NCBI GenBank assembly: GCA_031002005.1
Contig: CM061919.1
Coordinates: 171,661,121 to 171,725,120 of the forward strand
Direction: 5' to 3'
Length of the DNA stretch: 64,000 nt
From: Vandiemenella viatica
Taxonomy: Eukaryota; Arthropoda; Insecta; Orthoptera; Morabidae
Positions 55,445 to 64,000 of this stretch are shown here, piece after piece. A model generated the notes under the pieces. That model had not been told where the DNA came from. It ran no database searches and saw only the letters and a list, made by a program, of their open reading frames with translations. The position numbers were made by a program, and so were the translations under genes. Each line of letters begins with the position of its first letter. Positions within the stretch are counted from its first letter, which is position 1.

Positions 55445-55890
55445 ATACATATATATAGTAACAATGAAATCAAGATGCTAAGTAGCAGAAAGGAATCAAA
55501 TTAGGATAGGAAAATGAGCCATCACTTACCTTTAGATGACGGATGTGGGCATGAACACACAGAAAAGACACAAACACAAATAATAAAGTAATTTTCGGGA
55601 TAAACCCTTCGTCAACGGGAGAACCTCATGAGAGGTGGGTGCAGCTGGGGTCATTTTCCTGAGCGACGGTCTATCTGTGAGGCAGTCTCCAGCTGCGCCC
55701 ACCCCTCATAATGTTCTCCGGTTGACGAAGGGTTTATCCCGAAAATTACCTTATTATTTGTGTTTGTGTATTTTCTGTGTGTTCGCGCCCCACATCCATC
55801 ATCTAAAGGTAAGTGGTGGCTCATTTCCCTATCCTAATTTGATTCCTTTCTGGTACTTAGCATCTTGCTTTCATTGTTACTATATATATA
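55445..55890. mobile_element. Penelope-end foldback, both arms intact
   Basis: The left arm from 'tatatagtaacaatgaaatc' (55453) pairs with the right arm ending 'tttcattgttactatatata' (55889). Inside, 'atcaaattaggatagg' pairs with 'cctatcctaatttgat' and 'aattttcgggataaaccctt' with 'aagggtttatcccgaaaatt'. Each arm carries the hairpin/core motif (55591-55616 minus, 55722-55747 plus). TA tracts lie at both outer edges. It represents two terminal repeats in inverted arrangement with no gene between. Confidence 0.8.
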
Positions 55891-55894
55891 TGGG

Positions 55895-57100
55895 ACATGT
55901 GGAATGTTGTTTGATTATATTCTGCAATTATGAGTAACAGAGAGGACATCACGAGGTACAGGAGAAACAATGTGTTGAAAAATAACCTAATGAAATGTGT
56001 AAATAACAACACAATAGAAGAAAAAGTTATAAAACACAAGATATGAACAAGTGGGAGAAACACAGGAAAGGGTTCCAATAATGATTGTGTGAAGAGGCTA
56101 TTATTATGGAATATATGCCCGTTTTCTTATTATACAGAGTGCTATGGGGTTAGTTTCAATTAAAAAGTTCACTATATATAGTGAAGTTTCTCAGGTTTTT
56201 AAGGAAATTGAAGTAATGTCTAAGGGATTAGCAAATGTCACGTGATAAATATTAAACGATGGCATGGTCACAACAGTTTTGCTTCAAGATGCAACTGGTT
56301 CTGAAGGCATAGAAATATTATGAAAGAGACACAAAAAGTAAAACAAAGAAAGAGGCTGTTGATTAGCTAGTTTGAACTGTGTAGCTCTGTGCAAAAGTAT
56401 AATATGGAATTACTAAGTAAATAAACATTGAATAGCACAGTAAGCTTGGGGAATCAAAGTGGTTTATTCTGCCTTTATTTTGCAAAGTTTCAGAAGGTAG
56501 GAAATTAAGATTAGGTACTTATTCATTGTTTCGGAGTAGATCTTTGAAGGCCATTGTGCTCTTAACACATTTAGCTAAGATGATGTGAATTAGCGAAGTA
56601 TATAAAAGACCATCTTTGCACAAAGCCACTCTGCCCCTTGATTTTGAATAAAATGAGTACCGAGTCGTTCATATGACAAAGTGGATACAAATTTGCGTAA
56701 AATGTAGAAAGTTAATAGAAGTATTTAAAAATTTTAGGGACGATAGTAACATTTTTATATTATTTTAGAAAAATAACTGAATTTACAAATTATATCATGC
56801 CATTTCTATATGTATGTCAAACATAGTAGGTGGTTGTAGGGAATCAGTGTTTTTTTCTAAAACCTTTTAATCTCTTGGAAAGAAGTCTCAATATGATTGG
56901 AATTTATGGTTAAATTTCACAGGTTTCAAGTACATGGTGATAGTTGGGGAGTTGTGTTCTGAACTTAATAAAATACTGCTAAACAAGAAACTTTAATTAT
57001 ATCATTTCATAACAGAAGCAGGAACCCAACTGACCGAGAAAAACAGAAGGTCTTGCATTATTTGGTGAAGAACTACAATTCATATTTAGGTAACAATCAG
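55895..57100. other. AT-rich stretch without recognisable gene
   Basis: No coding or transposon motif recognised. 'gtcacgtgataaa' at about 56238 recurs at 59285, and 'tataaaag' sequences occur downstream of both (56601, 59457), so the two stretches may share an LTR-like element; not resolved. Confidence 0.3.
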
Positions 57101-57144
57101 AGCTCAATCACTCTTAATCACTGCCCCCACTTTTCCTCTGTTTT

Positions 57145-57420
57145 AATTTACGCCCCCCCCCCCCCCATTTTCCTGGCCAACAGTCTTTCTGTGAGACAGT
57201 CTCCAACATCACCCACTTCCCATATTGTTCTCCTGCTGACAAAGGGCTCATCCTGAAAATTTCTCTATCAGTTGTGCAGTTGTGTTTTTGTCTTTCCTGT
57301 GTTTTTGCGCCCAACATCCATCATGTAAAGGTAAGTGGTGGCTCATTTCCCTATCCTAATTTAATTCCTTTTCACTACTTAACACCTTTGAATTCATTGT
57401 TTACTATATATATATATACA
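57145..57420 (+). mobile_element. Penelope-like terminal region (solo end)
   Basis: 'ttgttctcctgctgacaaagg' then the hairpin/core (57235-57261), a tgtgttttt run, 'catccatcatgtaaaggtaagtggtgg', 'ctcatttccctatcctaattt', ending at a (TA)n tract. Same layout as the right arm at 55.7-55.9 kb. Confidence 0.72.
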
Positions 57421-57479
57421 CACTCAGAGATATCTTAAAAATCAGCTCTGGTGAGTGATGGTTCAAATCAGAAGAGATA

Positions 57480-57668
57480 GAGCAGATGGGGATCAAGTGA
57501 AAAAGAAGAGAGATTATTGGGTGTTATGTTAAGATCTGGTAGCTGTTCAATACCCAGTTTGTATTGGTAAGCCAGTTCCCCCTTCTGAGTTGAGAGGAGC
57601 TGCTTCTGTTTGAGAAGACTGGTAGCACCGAGAGTGAAGAAAGAATTAAAATTATCCACTCCTTGCAT
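57480..57668 (-). pseudogene. Penelope-like C-terminal scrap
   Basis: The minus strand reads 'FNSFFTLGATSLL' and 'GELAYQYKLGIEQLPDLNI', which align with FNSCFTV.AIRVL and WKLAYQHIL...PGLNL of the other PLE copies. Only about 190 bp remains and it faces away from the PLE starting at 57870. Confidence 0.55.
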
Positions 57669-57869
57669 GTATGTCCCTTATCCAAATAAAAAATCCAAAT
57701 TATCTGTTATACTATCTATCGGTTTCACACTCTACTGGTGGTAAAACTTCGTATCCCAGATCAGTAAACCAGATATTTGGCATGATCTGGACTCTAGTCT
57801 CCAGAGATTCCAACCACCATTCACACTTAAGCCACCATCACTTCCCCAGAACCATCATCTGTAAATGTT

Positions 57870-60350
57870 TCAAGATATCTTATTGGCTTCAAATATATTA
57901 CTGAAATATCTATCCAGTGGCACCAAGCTGAAACTGGGCCATGAGGAATTTCCCACAAATCCAATCATGATCATCCTACCCACAGACAAGGGATTGACAC
58001 AGAGATCATGAATTGTTGTAACTAAATGGCTGAGGCCCTTCATCAGCTGTCTGATACAAATACTTGCCAGCGCATTAAACACTTGCCACCCTGTTTCCTC
58101 CAAATTCAAACACATGAAACACTTGCTCCTCCATCTTCCGACTGTGCTAACACCCCCCCCCCCCCACCCTCTCCATCTCCTTCTTGGTAACAATAAATGT
58201 GATATCCCTGAACCTAACATTCCCCACTGCCTAGACCTTTGCCTTCTCAACAGCTTCAGCAGAATATCTTTCCTCACAACCCTGGCTCACCTGATATTAA
58301 ACAACACATTTTTCTTCTTTGAAGGTCAAATTTAACATCAGATTTGTGGCAATGACATGGGATTCTGTATGTTCCTACCTCTTCCTAGGCTGTCTGGAAC
58401 AGTTGTTCTGGATAAGGTCCACCAAAAACCCCTCACGACTCAGATTCCTAGACATTCTTGTGATCTAGACTTAAGGGTTCTCAATACCTTTAACACCCTG
58501 AATTTTTCAATGGGCCTATTCTCACATCCATTCTACTTTCTCGGCTGTGAATATGTCCCTCTCTAATGGCCACCTCAGCTCATCTGTCTGCACCAAACCA
58601 ACCAACATTCAACAGTATCTTCATTTTGACAGCTACCATGCTTATCACACTAAACGCTTCCTCCCCTACAGCCTTACGAAATCTGTTATAAGGCACCCTT
58701 TAGTTCACCAAAAGCACTCCCACTAGCCATCCCCAGTAGTAAAATATTCTATAGATTGATTGTGAAGTAGCTTATGCTGGACTTACAAATTTCGAGAAGA
58801 GTAATTGTCAACTTGAAGGAATTTTCCTGTATTTATTTCAACAGTAAAAACTCATAAGGAATACACATTAAAATGATTCTAATGATATCAGGAAAAAAAA
58901 TTTTAAGAGATATTTTGGTTTGTTCATGTTTTGAAACACGCGATCAGGAAAGTAAAAAATCTAAGATTTGAAATTTCTTTGAATTGAGTAACGCTACAGC
59001 TGAACTTTTATCACCGGCTATAGTCAGCATTGTCCAGAGTATTTTGATAGTAAAATTAACTAATTTGGCAAAGTATATTTAGCAGTTTTAATTAAGAGAA
59101 AATAATTAACTTTTTAACTAAAAGGATTACAGTCAAGAAATTTATATCAGTAGATAGCCTAAATTAAGTCAATTATGAATATATAATGGTTTTGGTAAAA
59201 AGTTTAATTTGTCAGATAAATAAGTTTTTAAAGATAGATTGTCGCTAATTGTTGTTGGAGTTTGAGAAAGTCCACCAAGTTTGTCACGTGATAAACATCA
59301 ATTTTAAGCTTATAGAAGTACTTTTTAATGTTAAATTAAATTAAAATAGATAGAACATGATGATAGGAAGCCCTTGTAAAAATTGCAAGTTAAACTATTT
59401 CATATTTTGGGAGATATTAAAGAAAAAAGTTACTGACATCATAGGCCATGGCAAGCTTATAAAAGGCCATGCAGCCACCATGATTTGTCTCATTCTTTCA
59501 CCAGAAAGTGATCGCAAGACTCCGCGCTAGTTAGCGGAGCGAAATGTTCCTTGCGGTAGCGGTTTCGGCAAATTCCAACAGGCCATAGTAGAGTACTGAC
59601 TAAAGTTGGGGGACTTAGTGAGTTTGTCTTCTCGTATGATTGTGCTTAACCTGTAATCTTCAATTAAACTGTTGTTTGATGCTTTATCAACGTATCTGGT
59701 ACCGACAATGTACAAGCAAACTTTATCAAGAATATAAGTATTGTGTACTCTGAAACTGTGTCAAGTGACTTTATTTCAATTACCCTTCGCATTTGGGATT
59801 TAATACGAATGCGTGGTGGCTGATTTCTTAAATATATAAGGTACCAGTAGGCTACACATGGTCAAGAACTTATTTGTTCAAAGTTTAGGTGAAAGTGCTA
59901 ACAACCCATTAACCTTTGCACCTGACACCGTGTATGCTTTAATCAGCAGGCTGTCTCACTGTATTCCAATAACTTTTCAAAAGTTCTGATATCTCACACT
60001 TATCCACCAAATTTAGTTTAAAAACCACTTCTGTGTGCCACATCACAATCTACTCTTCCTATTAACCGCCCTAAATCCTCAAAAGCCAATCACAGTACAG
60101 TACTGGTCACTCAGTGCTTTCCAGGCCTGGAATCAATTAACCCAATCCTCTGGTAAGGTCATGATTTCCTTCCAGATTGCCTAGAAATGAGATTCCTCCT
60201 TCCCAAAATCCCACCAAGACATGTTTCATTAGAACTCATAACCTCAGGCAACTCCTAGTCCACAAACAAAGTCTTCCTCACCCGATTAGAAAGGCCTCAT
60301 GCTATTTTCCGTGCAACAGATCCCATTGCAAAATGTGTAACATATTTATT
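57870..60350 (+). pseudogene. Penelope-like element, interrupted and decayed
   Basis: The left part (57870-58735) has 'MIILPTDKG' (the upstream 'ILPADKG' motif absent in other copies here), 'AEAL'-like sequence, and 'HQKPLTTQIPRHSCDLD', 'TKPTNIQQYLHFDS'-like and 'KRFLPYSL' segments in broken frames. The right part (about 59910-60350) has 'LYSNNFSKVLISHTYPPNLV', 'VLVTQCFPGLESINPIL' and 'LRQLLVHKQSLPHPIRKA'. About 1.2 kb of unrelated DNA separates them. The palm Asp pair is not recognisable. Confidence 0.68.
58740..59905. other. Insertion of unknown type within a PLE, LTR-like promoter features
   Basis: Sequence unrelated to PLEs. Contains 'cttataaaaggccatgcag' (about 59456) like a TATA region, a short hairpin 'ctccgcgctagttagcggag' (59520-59539), and 'aattaaactg' at about 59661. 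This would fit an LTR, but I found no matching ends or target duplication. Confidence 0.4.
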
Positions 60351-60359
60351 TATTTATTT

Positions 60360-63300
60360 ACTAGCTGGTACCCACGACTTCGTTCGTGATTGTAAAGAAT
60401 TCATATTGACAGCTATAGACATCTAACCACCATAGTGCACGATGGGAGACTCCATACTATTACCACAAACAAATACCAGTCTTCTGCACTATGTAGTTCC
60501 GGCAGCAAAGTAAAATTTACGGTAACACACAAGTCTTTGGATGAAATACGAAAATATTCATGATCGATCAATTTCAAACACCATATCTCACACACTCCCA
60601 CAGTTACCGAATTTCGGCCAACGTTGTGATCAATGGGAGACTCTGTGTTACTACCACACACAAACGCCAGTGATCTGCAATTGATAGTGTTCACTTAAAA
60701 GTGATACACCGTGACACATGCGTCTTTAGCAGAAATATGAAATTGCCGCAGGTCGACCATTTTCATCCACCATATCTTCCACACCCCCATAGCTACAGAC
60801 ATCTAACAACCATAGTGCACGACAACAGACACGATTCTACTACCACACATAAACGCCAATGCTCTATGCTATGTAGTCGTGGCAGAAAAGTGAAATCTGC
60901 GGAGACACGTGCCTTTCGTCGAAATACGAAAATATCCTTGGTCGGGCAATTACAACCACCATATCTCCCACACAACCACAGTTTCTGAAATTCAGCCGCT
61001 GTTGTGATCGAAAGGTGACACTGTGTTACTACCACACACAAACGCCAGAGATCTGTGATCGATAGTTTTCTCTGAAAAGTGATACACCATGACACATTTG
61101 TCTTTGGCAGAAGTATGAAATTGCCACACGTCGACCACTTCCAACCCACATTTCTCCCACATCCCCATAGCTACCGACATCTAACAACCATAGTGCACTA
61201 CATGAGATACGATTCTACTAACAAACACAAACACCAATGCTCTATGCTATGTAGTTGTGGCAGAAAAGTGACATACTGCGGAGACAGTCGAAATACGAAA
61301 ATATCCTTGGTCGGCCACTTACAACCTTCATATCTACCACAGTACCACAGTTTCTGAAATTCGGCCGCTGTTGTGATCGAAAGGTGACTCTGTGCTACTA
61401 CTACACACAAACGCCAGTTATCTGTGATCTATAGTTTTCGCATGAAAAGTGATACACCATTGACACTTTTGTCTTTGGCAGAAGTATGAAATTGCCACAC
61501 GTTCGACCACTTTCAACCCCCATTTCTCCCACACCCCCATAGCTACCGACATCTAACAACCATAGTGCACTACATGAGATACGATTCTACTACCAAACAC
61601 AAACACCAATGCTCTATGCTATGTAGTTGTGGCAGAAAAGTGACATATGCGGAGACAGTCGAAATACGAAAATATCCTTGGTCGGCCACTTACAACCACC
61701 ATATCTACCACAGTACCACAGTTTCTGAAATTCGGCCGCTGTTGTGATCGAAAGGTGACTCTGTGCTACTACTACACACAAACGCCAGTTATCTGTGATC
61801 TATAGTTTTCGCTGAAAAGTGATACACCATGACACTTTTGTCTTTGGCAGAAGTATGAAATTGCCACAGGTCGACCACTTTCAACCCCCATTTCTCCCAC
61901 ACCCCCATAGCTACCGACATCTAATAACCATAGTGCACTACATGAGATACGATTCTACTACCAAACACAAACACCAATGCTCTATGCTATGTAGTTGTGG
62001 CAGAAAAGTGACATATGCGGAGACAGTCGAAATACGAAAATATCCTTGGTCGGCCACTTACAACCACCATATCTACCACAGTACCACAGTTTCTGAAATT
62101 CGGCCGCTGTTGTGATCGAAAGGTGACTCTGTGCTACTACTACACACAAACGCCAGTTATCTGTGATCTATAGTTTTCGCTGAAAAGTGATACACCATGA
62201 CACTTTTGTCTTTGGCAGAAGTATGAAATTGCCACAGGTTGATCACTTTCAACCCCCATATCTCCCACACCCCCATAGCTACCGACATCTAACAACCATA
62301 GTGCACTACATGAGATACGATTCTACTACCAAACACAAACACCAATGCTCTATGCTATGTAGTTGTGGCAGAAAAGTGACATATGCGGAGACAGTCGAAA
62401 TACGAAAATATCCTTGGTCGGCCACTTACAACCACCATATCTACCACAGTACCACAGTTTCTGAAATTCGGCCGCTGTTGTGATCGAAAGGTGACTCTGT
62501 GCTACTACTACACACAAACGCCAGTTATCTGTGATCTATAGTTTTCGCTGAAAAGTGATACACCATGACACTTTTGTCTTTGGCAGAAGTATGAAACTTG
62601 CCACAGGTCGACCACTTTCAACCCCCATTTCTCCCACACCCCCATAGCTACCGACATCTAACAACCATAGTGCACTACATGAGATACGATTCTACTACCA
62701 AACACAAACACCAATGCTCTATGCTATGTAGTTGTGGCAGAAAAGTGACATATGCGGAGACAGTCGAAATACGAAAATATCCTTGGTCGGCCACTTACAA
62801 CCACCATATCTACCACAGTACCACAGTTTCTGAAATTCGGCCGCTGTTGTGATCGAAAGGTGACTCTGTGCTACTACTACACACAAACGCCAGTTATCTG
62901 TGATCTATAGTTTTCGCTGAAAAGTGATACACCATGACACTTTTGTCTTTGGCAGAAGTATGAAATTGCCACAGGTCGATCACTTTCAACCCCCATATCT
63001 CCCACACCCCCATAGCTACCGACATCTAACAACCATAGTGCACTACATGAGATACGATTCTACTACCAAACACAAACACCAATGCTCTATGCTATGTAGT
63101 TGTGGCAGAAAAGTGACATATGCGGAGACAGTCGAAATACGAAAATATCCTTGGTCGGCCACTTACAACCACCATATCTACCACAGTACCACAGTTTCTG
63201 AAATTCAGGCCGCTGTTGTGATCGAAAGGTGACTCTGTGCTACTACTACACACAAACGCCAGTTATCTGTGATCTATAGTTTTCGCTGAAAAGTGATACA

Positions 63301-64000
63301 CCATGACACTTTTGTCTTTGGCAGAAGTATGAAACTTGCCACAGGTCGACCACTTTCAACCCCCATTTCTCCCACATACCCCATAGCTTACCGACATCTA
63401 ACAACCATAGTGCACTACATGAGATACGATTCTACTACCAAACACAAACACCAATGCTCTATGCTAATGTAGTTGTGGCAGAAAAGTGACATATGCGGAG
63501 ACAGTCGAAATACGAAAATATCCTTGGTCGGCCACTTACAACCACCATATCTACCACAGTACCACAGTTTCTGAAATTCGGCCGCTGTTGTGATCGAAAG
63601 GTGACTCTGTGCTACTACTACACACAAACGCCAGTTATCTGTGATCTAGTAGTTTTCGCTGAAAAGTGATACACCATGACACTTTTGTCTTTGGCAGAAG
63701 TATGAAATTGCCACAGGTCGACCAATTTCAACCCCATATATCTCCCACATCCCCATAGCTACCGACATCTAACAACCATAGTGCACGACAGGAGAGACGA
63801 TTCTACTACCACACACAAACACCAAAAGTCTATGTTATGTAGTTGTGGCAGGAAAGAGAAGTATACGGAGATACGAATTTTTGGTCGAAATATGAAAACG
63901 CCCTGCACTGGCCAACTTTAATCATTATATCTCCCACATCCCCACAGCTATCGGCATTCGGCCAACGTTGTGCACGACAGGAAACTCCATGCTACTTCCA
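60360..64000 (+). mobile_element. Satellite-carrying element X, copy 2, cut by the window end
   Basis: Starts ctagctggtacccacgactt at about 60361, after an atttattt run inside a PLE scrap. That flank and the following 'cgtgattgtaaagaattcat' match the complement of 46060-46095. The right edge of the window (63840-64000) matches the complement of 43683-43850, including 'cctgcactggccaacttta'. So the copy is about 80 bp short of its expected end. It is inverted relative to the copy at 43.6-46.1 kb. Confidence 0.75.
60425..63990 (+). repeat. 368-bp satellite array 2 (about 10 copies)
   Basis: 'tagtgcac' landmarks at 60812 (approximate), 61191, 61563, 61931, 62299, 62668, 63036, 63408 and 63779 give spacings of 368-372 bp. 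Monomers from 61563 to 63408 are almost identical; the outer ones diverge. Each monomer is itself a dimer of two related halves of about 184 bp, each with 'ctac...acacaaacgcca', 'aagtg' and 'atatct.ccac' landmarks. The recurrent 98-codon frames are a by-product of the period and carry no known domain. Confidence 0.92.

Noticed and set aside
60701..63232. Recurrent ~98-codon open frames in the 368-bp satellite, both strands
   Set aside because: They repeat with the array period, shift start and end with single indels, contain no known domain and occur in an element without other coding signal. A repeat protein gene would not show equally good frames on the opposite strand.

Overview
The window is eukaryotic, AT-rich, intron-poor in recognisable host sequence and dominated by transposable elements (TEs). 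Mariner, Tc1-like, piggyBac and several hAT transposons, RTE-type and CR1/L2/Jockey-type LINEs, Penelope-like elements (PLEs), a solo LTR and tRNA-derived SINEs point to a large arthropod genome. The SINE copies (box B next to a 'cggttcgaatccccgtccgg'-like core) resemble an abundant orthopteran SINE I know, so a polyneopteran insect such as a grasshopper or cricket is my best guess. That is inference, not proof. No bacterial operons, CRISPR, rRNA or tRNA genes were seen.

Layout. 1-2.7 kb: two mariner copies back to back around a hAT transposase fragment. 3.3-8.6 kb: a hAT-type MITE, a ~175-bp tandem array, a 'CATCCATAAAC' MITE carrying a small PLE-end insertion, a PLE foldback, a diverged SINE-like pair and a PLE end. 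8.6-11.9 kb: an almost complete RTE LINE with one stop codon. 11.95-14.7 kb: PLE pieces in both orientations, one split by a LINE. 14.76-15.57 kb: two well-formed candidate host exons on the minus strand. 15.6-26 kb: SINEs, Tc1 remnants, a 2-kb hAT element with perfect 8-bp target duplications, and a decayed Jockey-like LINE. 26.0-38.0 kb: a second copy of the 14.76-15.36 kb segment, split by a CR1/L2-like LINE that itself contains a PLE (14-bp target duplication) and a 7.6-kb hAT element (8-bp target duplication) loaded with further insertions. 39-42 kb: LINE and PLE remnants and a PLE foldback between (TA)n tracts. 41.8-50.3 kb: a PLE split by an RTE LINE (16-bp target duplication), split by a 4-kb repeat element that contains a satellite array. 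50.3-53.5 kb: a ~160-bp tandem array split by a piggyBac element at TTAA. 53.6-60.3 kb: a Tc1 remnant, more PLE pieces and foldbacks. 60.4-64.0 kb: a second array of the same 368-bp satellite, inverted and running off the window.

The only host-gene signal is on the minus strand: a pair of adjacent spliced-looking exons at 15.2-15.6 kb, a duplicate of one of them at 37.9 kb, and weaker candidates at 19.3 and 39.1 kb. The simplest reading is that much of the window is intron of a minus-strand host gene, expanded by nested insertions. The observations most worth testing are the duplicated exon segment; a hammerhead-ribozyme-like core that recurs with covarying stems in at least ten PLE ends; PLE foldbacks beside (TA)n; and the two inverted arrays of a dimeric 368-bp satellite inside dispersed elements.
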